From the NCBI RefSeq assembly GCF_023074075.1, contig NZ_JADPKT010000007.1:248001-312000 (forward strand): a stretch of 64,000 nucleotides of DNA, read 5' to 3'. This DNA comes from Bradyrhizobium sp. 138 (GTDB taxonomy: Bacteria; Pseudomonadota; Alphaproteobacteria; Rhizobiales; Xanthobacteraceae). The notes under the pieces are model-generated. The model was not told the origin of the DNA. It saw only the letters and a program-made list of their open reading frames with translations, and ran no database searches. Position 1 is the first letter of the stretch, and each line of letters starts with the position of its first letter. Below are positions 46,630 through 54,673 of the stretch, piece after piece. A program made the position numbers and the translations under genes.

Positions 46630-47466
46630 CTACCCGCCGAAATCCCGCAGGCTGAACGGCAGGTCGAGCACCTTCCACTCCTCGTACAGATCGGCGGGCA
46701 GCATCTTGTAGGGCTGGCAGTTCTGAAGCGCGCTCATTGCGGACTTCACCAGGGCCACCCCTTTTGTGGATGGCGGGGCTTCGAGCAGGATCGGCTCGCG
46801 CGCCAGCGTGCCGTCGGTGGCGAACACCGAGCGCAGCTTGATGTGAACGTTGTCGGTCGGGCTGAGCCCCGCCGGCAGTTTCGCACAGCTCCGCAAGTGG
46901 CTGCGAAGCGCGGCGATGATTTCTGCCGGAAGCTTGGCTGCGATCGAATCCTTGGCGTCGCCGCCATCGTCCTTGGGGGCGTCTTTCGGCAGCGCCGGCG
47001 GCAATTCGGGCGGCAGGCCGAGCATGACGCCGTATTTGACGGTGACGTCAGGCTGCGGAGACTGATAGGCCGGCGGCGGCGCGGCCTGTGGCTGCAGCAT
47101 CGCCTGCGGTGGCGGTTGGGACTGCGCCTGCTGCGGCGGCTGTTGCGGCTCGGGCGAAGGCTGCTGTTTGGCCGCAGGCTTCGGCGCAGTCTCCGTCTTG
47201 TCCTTGTCGGTGGAATCCAGCTTCGGCAATTTCAGATCGAGCTTCGGCTCCGGCGGCTTCTCCTTTGCCTCCTCCTGGGCTTTCTCCTCAGCCTTCTCTT
47301 GCTCCTGCTTCACCTGCTCCGGCGTGACGATGTCCACCGTCACAGTCTCGGGCGCCGCGGCGTGGAACGGATGGACTTCGCTGATCAGGATGATCAGACC
47401 CACCAGCGTCAGATGCGCGATCGCCGACGCTGCAACGTCCGTCCGTATGATTGTCCGCAGTTCCAT
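46630..47466 (-). CDS. TonB/TolA-like energy-transducer family protein
   Basis: A 278-residue protein with one N-terminal transmembrane helix (SAIAHLTLVGLIILISEVHP). A Glu/Lys-rich helix (about residues 50-75) and a Pro/Gln-rich periplasm-spanning stretch (100-150) follow. The small C-terminal domain has two Cys residues (RSCAKLPAGLSPTDNVHIKL, LQNCQPYKMLPADLYEEWKV) and resembles TolA/TonB C-domains. Such proteins couple the inner-membrane proton gradient to the outer membrane through ExbBD or TolQR. No exbBD, tolQR or tolB is nearby, so this copy is an orphan or serves another locus. Confidence 0.82.
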   Translation of the reverse strand: MELRTIIRTDVAASAIAHLTLVGLIILISEVHPFHAAAPETVTVDIVTPEQVKQEQEKAEEKAQEEAKEKPPEPKLDLKLPKLDSTDKDKTETAPKPAAKQQPSPEPQQPPQQAQSQPPPQAMLQPQAAPPPAYQSPQPDVTVKYGVMLGLPPELPPALPKDAPKDDGGDAKDSIAAKLPAEIIAALRSHLRSCAKLPAGLSPTDNVHIKLRSVFATDGTLAREPILLEAPPSTKGVALVKSAMSALQNCQPYKMLPADLYEEWKVLDLPFSLRDFGG

Positions 47467-47515
47467 CGCCCGATCTTGGATTGCCGCCCTGCTGTTAGCA
47501 TACCGCGGTCTCCCC

Positions 47516-48334
47516 TCAATCCCATTTCGGGGCGAAGCCGAAATCGGTCAGGCGGCCCTTGGGGTTGGCGAGCGCGGCGATCCGGCTCATCTCGCCCTGC
47601 GACAGCACGAAATCGAAGACCTCGATGTTCTCGGACAGCCGCTCGATGCGCGAGGTGCGCGGGATCGCAGCGACATTCTGTTGCACCAGCCAGCGCAGGC
47701 AGATCTGCGCCGGGCTCTTGCGATGCGTGCGCCCGATCTCGACCAGCGTCTGGTCGGTCTTGATGCGCCCCTTGGCGATCGGACTGTAGGCGACAAGTGC
47801 AAGGCCGTGCTGATCGCAGGCCGCCCTCACCTTCGCCTGGTCGAGATAGGGGTGGTATTCGACCTGGTTGCAGACCAGCGGCTCGCCCGATAGCGCCACC
47901 GCCTGCTCGATCAGCGCCACCGTGAAATTGGAGACGCCAATGTGGCGGGTCAGGCCCATGCGCTTGGCATGCGACAACGCGCCGAGCGTCTCTGCCAACG
48001 GCACGTGCGGATTAGGCCAGTGCAGCAGCAACAGGTCGACGTTAGGAAGCCGCAAGCGCGCCAGGCTCTCCTTGACCGAGCGCTCGAGATCATGAGGCGC
48101 GAAATGGTTGGTCCAGACCTTGGTGGTGAGGAAGACGTCGTCGCGGCGCACGCCCGAGGCGCGCAAGCCGTCGCCGACTTCGCGCTCATTGTCGTAGGCC
48201 TGCGCGGTATCGATGTGCCGATAGCCGAGCCGCAGCGCCTGCTCGACCAACCGCGCGGCAGGCCGTCCGCTCAGCTCCCAGGTCCCGAGCCCGATCGCCG
48301 GGATTCTTGCGCCATTGGCCTCGACGAACAGCAT
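47516..48334 (-). CDS. Aldo/keto reductase (2,5-diketo-D-gluconate reductase-like)
   Basis: A 272-residue AKR5-like enzyme. GLGTWELSGRPA starts the barrel. The tetrad is in HIDTAQAYDNE (Asp, Tyr), LTTKVWTNH (Lys) and LLLHWPNP (His). The cofactor site is AIPRTSRIERLSENIEVFDF. It reduces carbonyl compounds with NADPH, and the closest named relatives are DkgA/DkgB. The gene ends 49 bases from the TonB-like start on the same strand, but with no evident functional link. Confidence 0.93.
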   Translation of the reverse strand: MLFVEANGARIPAIGLGTWELSGRPAARLVEQALRLGYRHIDTAQAYDNEREVGDGLRASGVRRDDVFLTTKVWTNHFAPHDLERSVKESLARLRLPNVDLLLLHWPNPHVPLAETLGALSHAKRMGLTRHIGVSNFTVALIEQAVALSGEPLVCNQVEYHPYLDQAKVRAACDQHGLALVAYSPIAKGRIKTDQTLVEIGRTHRKSPAQICLRWLVQQNVAAIPRTSRIERLSENIEVFDFVLSQGEMSRIAALANPKGRLTDFGFAPKWD

Positions 48335-48512
48335 GAGGACTCCTGTTCCGATGCGGCAGTCCCAGACTCATCAGGCTCATTATGGACCCGGCCCATGACG
48401 CTGCCAACGGAAGCCGCGGCGGTCCAGTCGGGGTATTTGGCGCAAGGCTAACGGGAGGTTCGCATCAAGGCTTGGCCCTTGGCGGCAGGCTCTTGACGTC
48501 AGGCTTTTGGCG

Positions 48513-48824
48513 TCAGGCTTTGGCGAGCGCCTGGAACACCGTCTCCGGCGCGTGCGCGATCACCGCGAGCAGCGCGCGGGCCGGTCCCCGCGGAGCACGC
48601 TTGCCCTGCTCCCAGTTGCGGATGGTCTCGACGGGAACGCCGAGCTTGGCGGCGAACTCCATCTGGGTCAGGCAGGCGCGGCGGCGCAAATCGCGCACCG
48701 CGAGCGAGCCCGCCTCGGCCGGCGCGGCATTGGCCGCAGGCTGGACCGGAGACGGCTGGATTGGAAACTCCTGCCCTTCCCGCACCTCGACGATCCGTCC
48801 GTCCGCCTTCAACCGCACACGCAT
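48513..48824 (-). CDS. XRE-family helix-turn-helix protein (YiaG/HigA-like)
   Basis: A 103-residue protein from ATG 48824, chosen because GGGGGG lies 7 bases before it; ATGs at 48830 and 48839 are in frame. The N-terminal half is a short beta segment and linker. The C-terminal half is an XRE domain (LRRRACLTQMEFAAKLGVPV, then ETIRNWEQGKRAPRGPARAL). The form is typical of HigA/NadS antitoxins and small regulators. No toxin gene is adjacent, so a stand-alone regulator is more likely. Its targets are unknown. Confidence 0.85.
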   Translation of the reverse strand: MRVRLKADGRIVEVREGQEFPIQPSPVQPAANAAPAEAGSLAVRDLRRRACLTQMEFAAKLGVPVETIRNWEQGKRAPRGPARALLAVIAHAPETVFQALAKA

Positions 48825-48885
48825 GCCCATTCCCCCCAACCGCGGCGATGATGCGGCAGGTCGCTTAAGTTCGGATTAAAGATGG

Positions 48886-48965
48886 TCTCGCGCCCCGGAC
48901 GCTGCGCAGTGCTCCCGGCGATGCGAAGCATCGTCCGGTGCGGTGCGCTGCTGAGCCGGGGCCCA
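48886..48965. repeat. Dispersed GTGTCCCGG-type repeat, inverted copy
   Basis: The reverse complement closely matches 16971-17050, including the CGATGCGAAGCATCG core and GCACCGCACCGG block. The copy lies between the XRE gene and mgtE. Confidence 0.85.
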
Positions 48966-48988
48966 CTCGCCGCGGCGTATGCTGCCTG

Positions 48989-49048
48989 CTGGGTCCCGGT
49001 TCTGCGCAGCAACGCTAAGGGCGTTGCTGCGCGCCCGGGACACGAGAG
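48989..49048. repeat. Large perfect hairpin downstream of mgtE
   Basis: GCGCAGCAACGC (49004-49015) and GCGTTGCTGCGC (49021-49032) form a 12-bp stem with a 5-base loop. It is nested in a GGTCCCGG / CCCGGGAC outer arm. Lying 14-60 bases past the mgtE stop, it may terminate mgtE transcription, although it lacks a U tract. Confidence 0.7.
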
Positions 49049-49061
49049 TGAAGAGTGCCGG

Positions 49062-50483
49062 CTACCTCAACCCGAACCACAGTGTCGCGATGCCGAGAAA
49101 GGAGAAGAAGCCAACGACGTCGGTCACGGTGGTGACGAAGGTGCCGGAGGCCACCGCCGGATCGGCCCTGACACGTTCGAGCGCCATCGGGATCAGGATG
49201 CCGCCGAGCGCGCCAGCGATGAGGTTGCAGACCATCGCAAGCCCGATGACGATGCCAAGGCCCGGAATCTTGAACCAGGCCACCGCTGCGATGCCCGTGA
49301 TCACGGCAAAGGCGAGTCCGTTGATCAGACCGACCAGCGCCTCGCGCATCACGACGCGCCAGGCGTTGGAGGAGCCAAGCTCACGCGTCGCCAGCGCCCG
49401 CACCGCGACCGTCATGGTCTGGGTTGCGGCATTGCCGCCCTGGCTCGCCACGATCGGCGCCAGCACGGCGAGCGCAACCATCTTTTCGAGCTGGCCCTCG
49501 AACAGGCCGAGCACGGAGGACGCCAGGAAGGCGGTGGCGAGATTGACCAGGAGCCAGTTGAAGCGGCCGCGCGCGATGGTCAGGAAGGTGTCCGACAGCT
49601 CTTCGTCGCTGGTGACGCCGCCGAGCGCCTTGAGGTCCTCGTCCGCCTCCTCCTCGATGACGTCGACGACGTCGTCGACGGTGATGACGCCGACCAGGCG
49701 ATCCTGGGTGTCGAGCACGGGGGCTGCGACGAGATTGTACTTGCCGAACATGCGCGCGACCTCTTCCTGGTCCTCCAGGACGGAGACGCGGCGGCGGTCT
49801 TCGTCGGTGAGCTCGGTCAGCGCGATCGGCCGGCGCGCGCGCAGCAGCACGTCGAGCGGCACCGCGCCCTGCCAGTGCTGGTCCTTGTCGACGACGTAGA
49901 TCTCGTAGAACCGATCGGGCAGATCCGGCGTCTCGCGCATGTAGTCGATCGCCTGGCCCACGGTGAAATCCTGGGGCACCGCAATGAACTCGGTCTGCAT
50001 CCGGCGTCCCGCGGAATTCTCCGGATAAAGCAGGCTGCGTTCGAGCGCGACGCGCTCCTTGAGCGGCAGCTTCTCGAGAATCTCCTCCTGCTCGGCCTGG
50101 TCGAGGGTCTCCAGCAGCTCGACCGCATCGTCGGATTCGAGCTCGCGGACGCCTTCGGCGACCGTCTCCGGCGGCAGCTCGTCCAGGATCTCCTCGCGGA
50201 CCGCCTCGTCGACCTCGTTCAGCGCGGAGAAGTCGAAGTCGCGCCCAGTCAGCTCGACCAGGCGGACGCGGTCGTCGGGCTCCAGGGCGCCAATGAGATC
50301 GCCGAGATCGGCCTCGTGCAGCTCGGCGACACAGGCACGGAGCGAAGCGCTGTCGCCGGCCTCGATCGCGCGGGCGATCTCCTCGACGAATTCGTGCCTG
50401 ATATCGCCGTCTTCATTGCGCATCGGCACGTGGTCGAGTACCGAATCCGCGGCGGGTGGGGCAACGTCCATATGTTCATCCAT
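49062..50483 (-). CDS. mgtE: Magnesium transporter MgtE
   Basis: A 473-residue MgtE-family channel from ATG 50483. The N-terminal superhelical domain (LLETLDQAEQEEILEKLPLK) and tandem CBS domains (about 150-270, including EIYVVDKDQHWQGAVPLDVL and DRLVGVITVDDVVDVI) sense cytosolic Mg2+. They are followed by five transmembrane helices with the pore signature APIVASQGGNAATQTMTVAV. The channel admits Mg2+ down its gradient and closes when Mg2+ binds the CBS domains. The open frame extends 149 codons upstream but is antisense to a deacetylase and not used. No Mg2+ riboswitch was recognised. Confidence 0.95.
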   Translation of the reverse strand: MDEHMDVAPPAADSVLDHVPMRNEDGDIRHEFVEEIARAIEAGDSASLRACVAELHEADLGDLIGALEPDDRVRLVELTGRDFDFSALNEVDEAVREEILDELPPETVAEGVRELESDDAVELLETLDQAEQEEILEKLPLKERVALERSLLYPENSAGRRMQTEFIAVPQDFTVGQAIDYMRETPDLPDRFYEIYVVDKDQHWQGAVPLDVLLRARRPIALTELTDEDRRRVSVLEDQEEVARMFGKYNLVAAPVLDTQDRLVGVITVDDVVDVIEEEADEDLKALGGVTSDEELSDTFLTIARGRFNWLLVNLATAFLASSVLGLFEGQLEKMVALAVLAPIVASQGGNAATQTMTVAVRALATRELGSSNAWRVVMREALVGLINGLAFAVITGIAAVAWFKIPGLGIVIGLAMVCNLIAGALGGILIPMALERVRADPAVASGTFVTTVTDVVGFFSFLGIATLWFGLR

Positions 50484-50565
50484 GGCGCGCCTCGCCGTTT
50501 GACAAGTTGGATCAGGTGGTCTGAGCTGACGGTCAGGCAATACCCACAAGGCAATCGGGAGCGCA

Positions 50566-51372
50566 ATGACAAAGATGCTGCGACTGAGGGGGACTTCGGT
50601 GTCGCTGGGCGCGGCCCTCGGCACCTTCGCCGGCATCGCCTCGATCCAAGCCGCCGAGTGCCCGCGCAAGGACGCGCTCGGCACCTCGCGCGTGCTGAGC
50701 GTCGATGCCAGGACCACGCCGCGCGTGGGCTTGAAGAGTTTTCCGCAGACGCTTGCACTGGCCGATCGCGAGGTCGTGCTGACCTTCGACGACGGGCCGA
50801 ACCCGCCGACGACGTCGAAGGTGCTGGCGGCGCTGGCGCAGGAATGCGTACGCGCGACCTTTTTCCTGATCGGCCAGCACGCCTCCGAGCATCCCGATAT
50901 GGTCAAGCGCATCGCCCGCGAGGGCCACACCGTCGGCCATCACTCCTTCTCGCATCCGTTCATGGGGCGTATTCCGTTCGAGAAGGCCACGGCCGACATC
51001 GACCGGGGCATTGCCGCAGACGAAATGGCGCTGCACGGAACCTCGACGACGACACCCTCGACGCCGTTCTTCCGCTTCCCCTATTTCGAGTCGACACAAG
51101 CGCAACTCGACCTGCTCCAGTCGCGCCGCATCGTTGTGTTCGGGGCCGATCTATGGGCCAGCGACTGGGAGGAAATGACGCCGGAGCAGCAATTGAAGCT
51201 CGTCACCGAGCGCCTCGCCGCGAGCGGCAAGGGCATCATCCTCTTTCACGACAACAAGGCGCGCACGGCCGCAATGATGCCGGCGTTTCTGCGGTATCTG
51301 AGGGAGAACAGCTATCGGGTGGTCCACATCGTACCGGCGGGCACATCACAGAGGAACGCCGACGCGCGTTGA
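50566..51372 (+). CDS. Polysaccharide deacetylase family protein (NodB homology), short paralogue
   Basis: A 268-residue exported protein with a signal peptide (cleavage near AQA/AEC, residue 30) and a NodB domain. Motif 1 is VVLTFDDGPNPP (catalytic base and metal Asp), motif 2 HTVGHHSFSHP (metal His pair), and motif 3 FFRFPYFES. A C-terminal GIILFHDNKARTA supplies the His of motif 5. It should de-N-acetylate a glycan such as peptidoglycan or an exopolysaccharide. The gene at 51534 is a clear paralogue: both share a CP..DALGTSR-L-VD start. Confidence 0.93.
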   Translation: MTKMLRLRGTSVSLGAALGTFAGIASIQAAECPRKDALGTSRVLSVDARTTPRVGLKSFPQTLALADREVVLTFDDGPNPPTTSKVLAALAQECVRATFFLIGQHASEHPDMVKRIAREGHTVGHHSFSHPFMGRIPFEKATADIDRGIAADEMALHGTSTTTPSTPFFRFPYFESTQAQLDLLQSRRIVVFGADLWASDWEEMTPEQQLKLVTERLAASGKGIILFHDNKARTAAMMPAFLRYLRENSYRVVHIVPAGTSQRNADAR

Positions 51373-51533
51373 TGCCGGAATGTCACGCCGGCGCAAAATG
51401 GGGTGATCCCGGCCCAATTAACACTCTGTTCATGCTACCCCGTGCAAAGTTGCGGGGGGTATTGCACCTGAACCATTTTGGGGCGGCTCCGACCTACTAA
51501 GGCGGCAATCGCAGATGAGGGCAGGCCGGATTC

Positions 51534-52808
51534 ATGATCGGAAGTAGCGTTGTTTCGCGGACGCGATCGTGGACCGCCCTTGGCTTGATGTTGGGATTGC
51601 TGACCACCGCTTCGCCGGCAGCGCTCGCGGCCGACTGTCCGGGCCACCCCGATGCGCTCGGCACCTCCCGCACCCTGGTGGTCGACCCGCGCGAGCATCC
51701 GCTGATCGGCACCATGCAGTATCGCGAGACGCTGCCGCTTAGGGATCATGAAGTCGTCCTCACCTTCGACGACGGTCCGCTGCCGAAATATTCCAACCAG
51801 GTTCTCAAAATCCTCGACGACGAGTGCATCAAGGCGACCTTCTTCATCATCGGCAGCCAGGCCAAGGCCAACCCCGAAGGCGTGCGCAAGCTGGTCGCCG
51901 CCGGCCACACCGTCGGTACCCACAGCATGGACCATCCGCTGACGTTCGACCGGATGCCGGTCGAGAAATTCGAGGCGGAGATCAATGGCGGCATCGAGTG
52001 GACCTCGGCCGCGATGACTGATCCGTCGAAGCTCGCCCCGTTCTTCCGAATTCCCGGCCTGATGCGCGCCGAAGGCGTCGAGCACCATCTGATCGCGCGC
52101 GGCATCCAGGTGTGGAGCGCCGACTTCCCGGCCGACGACTGGCGCCATGTGTCGTCCGACCGCGTCTATCAGCTCGCGATCCAGCGGCTGGAGGCCAAGG
52201 GCAAGGGCATCCTGCTGCTGCACGACATCCAGGCCCGCACCGTCGCGGCGCTGCCGAAGATCATCCGCGACCTCAAGGCGCGCGGCTATCGCATCGTGCA
52301 TGTGGTGCCGGCGACCGCCGACCGGCCGGCGACGCCGACCAATCCGGTGGAATGGCTGCTGCATCCGCCGACCGAGACCACGCCGATCGCGCGCTGGCCG
52401 GCCGTTCCGGGTTTCGTGTTCACGCAGACCAAAACGCTTCCGGCGCCCTCGCTCGCCGACCTCAATGCGCAGACCGAGCATCAGCCGCTGCTGCCGCGCC
52501 GGACCATGGCGCAGGCCGATGTCGCAGCCACCCTGCCCGTACCCGGCCGCGCTCTGTTTGCGATCCCGGAAGGCTCGGTCGAGGTGCTGCTGTCGACGAC
52601 ATTGTCGCGGCGTGCGGCGACGCGGCTGGCGATGGCGGCCGAGACGCCGCACGCGGCCAAGGGCAAGACTGCAAGGGGCAAGGCAGCCAAGCCCCAGGCT
52701 CGGCACACCGCACATGCGGCGCAGGCCGCGCCGAAGCATGCGGCGCAGGCCAAGACGACGGCGCCCCGCCCGACCCGCCTCGCCACCAGTGCGAAGAAAC
52801 GCGCGTGA
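51534..52808 (+). CDS. Polysaccharide deacetylase family protein (NodB homology), long paralogue
   Basis: A 424-residue exported protein from ATG 51534. The signal peptide (LGLMLGLLTTASPAALA) precedes the NodB domain with VVLTFDDGPLPKYSNQ, HTVGTHSMDHPLTFDRM, FFRIPGLM and GILLLHDIQARTVAALP. After about residue 270 comes a tail of 150 residues rich in Ala/Pro/Thr and finally His/Lys-rich repeats (AAKGKTARGKAAKPQARHTA), absent from the shorter paralogue. The basic tail may bind anionic envelope polymers. Together the pair looks like a tandem duplication with a divergent tail. Confidence 0.92.
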   Translation: MIGSSVVSRTRSWTALGLMLGLLTTASPAALAADCPGHPDALGTSRTLVVDPREHPLIGTMQYRETLPLRDHEVVLTFDDGPLPKYSNQVLKILDDECIKATFFIIGSQAKANPEGVRKLVAAGHTVGTHSMDHPLTFDRMPVEKFEAEINGGIEWTSAAMTDPSKLAPFFRIPGLMRAEGVEHHLIARGIQVWSADFPADDWRHVSSDRVYQLAIQRLEAKGKGILLLHDIQARTVAALPKIIRDLKARGYRIVHVVPATADRPATPTNPVEWLLHPPTETTPIARWPAVPGFVFTQTKTLPAPSLADLNAQTEHQPLLPRRTMAQADVAATLPVPGRALFAIPEGSVEVLLSTTLSRRAATRLAMAAETPHAAKGKTARGKAAKPQARHTAHAAQAAPKHAAQAKTTAPRPTRLATSAKKRA

Positions 52809-52811
52809 GGT

Positions 52812-53186
52812 CTACTGCCGCATGATGGCGGCGACGCAGAGCAGCACGATCAGCGCCAGGAAGAACAGGTCCATATAGGACTTGAGCTCGCCGTCGCGCC
52901 TGAGACGGGCGACGTCGGCGACGACCTGCTTGCGCGCGTTCGTTCCCCCGGAGCCGTCATTGATCGGCCCCTGCAGGCGCCGCGTCTCGGCCTCCAGCTT
53001 CTCGATCTTCTGGAAGAAATAGAACGCGCGCAGCGTCGAGGCCGCGCGCATGCCGGTATAGACCAGCACCAGGATCGCGATGATCGCCCGGTTCTGGTAT
53101 TTCTCCATGAAGTTCAGGCTGAAATAGACCATCGCCATGAATGCGAAGTTGGTCACGAAGCGATAGACGAAACTGAGAAAAACCAT
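52812..53186 (-). CDS. Small hypothetical membrane protein (124 aa)
   Basis: A 124-residue protein with two or three hydrophobic spans (FVYRFVTNFAFMAMVYFSLN, RAIIAILVLVYTGMRAAS, and a C-terminal MDLFFLALIVLLCVAAIM). A coiled-coil-like stretch (FFQKIEKLEAETRRLQ) lies between them. The composition and length are credible for a real gene. I know unnamed counterparts in Bradyrhizobium but no function. It is convergent with the long deacetylase, 3 bases apart. Confidence 0.7.
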   Translation of the reverse strand: MVFLSFVYRFVTNFAFMAMVYFSLNFMEKYQNRAIIAILVLVYTGMRAASTLRAFYFFQKIEKLEAETRRLQGPINDGSGGTNARKQVVADVARLRRDGELKSYMDLFFLALIVLLCVAAIMRQ

Positions 53187-53471
53187 GCTGGCTCGAACCT
53201 TGAGGGGCGCAACTCAATGGTGTTGCGAAATTCGGGATCGGGGGACCCAGGCCGGAACGGCCAGCCTGGATGCGGTAGCGGCCCGTCTACGCCAAGATTG
53301 TTTCGACAAAGATACGATCGTCCGCAAGTCGCCGCCTTTTAGCCACACGCGGCCATAATGCAAGCCGCAGGACGGCCATCGCCCTGGCCCGCAGTGCATC
53401 CGCAACGGCTCAATGGCGATTTGGCGGAAGTCGCGATAGACTGACCCTGCCGCCACATCTGGGATCTGCCG

Positions 53472-53729
53472 ATGCCGAAGAAGGGAATCACCGGCCACGA
53501 CGAGTGGGTTCTGACCGAGGCCCTCGCGACCGCCCTGGTCGCGCTGGAGCAGCTCGAACCGAAGCATCAGCCGACCGCGCATATGGACGACATCCGCAAG
53601 ATGCTGGCGAACGGCAAGGAGCCGGCGGCGGTGAGCCTGCACCTCGCCCAGGCCAAATGCCGCCTGTTTCCCGACCTCGACCCGCTGGAGATCTACCGGG
53701 AATACGGCATCGGCGAGGAATATGGCTGA
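53472..53729 (+). CDS. Small conserved hypothetical protein (85 aa)
   Basis: An 85-residue soluble, helical protein (MPKKGITGHDEWVLTEALAT, MDDIRKMLANGKEPAAVSLH, LFPDLDPLEIYREYGIGEEY). The composition is regular and acidic. Similar proteins occur in Bradyrhizobium without assigned function. It is the last gene before the lower-GC cassette and keeps the host's GC-rich codon use. Confidence 0.65.
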   Translation: MPKKGITGHDEWVLTEALATALVALEQLEPKHQPTAHMDDIRKMLANGKEPAAVSLHLAQAKCRLFPDLDPLEIYREYGIGEEYG

Positions 53730-53992
53730 CGGCTGCATTGGTGCGGCGCGGGCTCCCATCGGATCAGGACATTCGAGCTGATGCGCTCAAGGGCGTTTGA
53801 GCACCCCCTCATCTTCTGGCCGTCGTATCCCTAACCCGGACGAAGCAAGTGACCGACATCACGAGGTCCTCGCCGTCACAAGCTCCGGGGTAAGGCAGCC
53901 CCCAACGCCGCTGGCACACGCTCTGGCTGCGCCATGAGTGATAGCTTCCAGCTCGCGCTCGATTGTGGTAGGTGACCAAAAAAGGAACGGCA

Positions 53993-54673
53993 ATGAGCCA
54001 TTTTGTCGATGCTTGGAACGCGAGCTACGTTCGACTCGAAAACACCCTGTTCTATCCGAGCGAGGGAGTCGTCGCTTTCGTAAATAGGAATATCCGCAGG
54101 CGCATAGGCTTTGATCGCTTCGATCGCGAGTTTGCTTCACCGCCAGTCGTTCTGGACTTGGGAAGCGGAGCTGGCCGGCATCTTCGGTTCCTGTGCGAGA
54201 ACGGTTACCACCCCATCGGGGTCGAGCTGAGCAGCGAAGCGTGCAAGCAGGCGCGCGCCTTGATGAGCCGGTCGGGATTGTCCGATTTCGAGATCCATGA
54301 GAGCGACGGCGGACGGGTTCCACTTGCAGACGCCTCTGTCGACTACGCCATCTCCGCTGCAACATTCGATAGCATGACCCGTCTCGACGCCGCGTCCAGC
54401 GCGGCGGAGGTTTATCGCACACTCAAACCCGGCGGATTGTTCTACGTGGACCTGATTTCAGATACCAGCGCCAGATCCGGGCAGGAACTGGCCAAGGGCG
54501 AATTTCTGATCGATGAGGTCCACGAAAACGGAACAGTCCAGCTTTTCTACAACAAGGACAATATTGACAGCGTATTCGCGGCTTTCAAGCTCCGCTCGCG
54601 GCGCCTTCATCAGGTGATCGACGACCGTGGCAACGTCATCTCCGCCCGCTGGGAATGTGTGTTTGAGAAATGA
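53993..54673 (+). CDS. Class I SAM-dependent methyltransferase of the Rieske cassette
   Basis: A 226-residue protein from ATG 53993, which has AAGGA 6 bases upstream; an ATG 21 bases earlier is in frame. The Rossmann methyltransferase motif I is VVLDLGSGAGRHLRFL (about residues 52-67). The acidic loop is IGVELSSEACKQA, motif II is SDGGRVPLADASVDYAISAA, and the post-motif is LKPGGLFYVDLISD. It belongs to the Methyltransf_11/25 type, usually acting on small molecules. Its stop overlaps the start of the CMAH-like gene (ATGA), so the two are co-translated. GC content is visibly below that of neighbours. The substrate is unknown; an N- or O-methylation of the same metabolite handled by the Rieske protein is the simplest idea. 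Confidence 0.9.
   Translation: MSHFVDAWNASYVRLENTLFYPSEGVVAFVNRNIRRRIGFDRFDREFASPPVVLDLGSGAGRHLRFLCENGYHPIGVELSSEACKQARALMSRSGLSDFEIHESDGGRVPLADASVDYAISAATFDSMTRLDAASSAAEVYRTLKPGGLFYVDLISDTSARSGQELAKGEFLIDEVHENGTVQLFYNKDNIDSVFAAFKLRSRRLHQVIDDRGNVISARWECVFEK

Noticed and set aside
53730..53992. Integrase, tRNA or att site at the edge of the low-GC cassette
   Set aside because: I looked for tRNA-like ends, direct repeats and transposase remnants and saw none.
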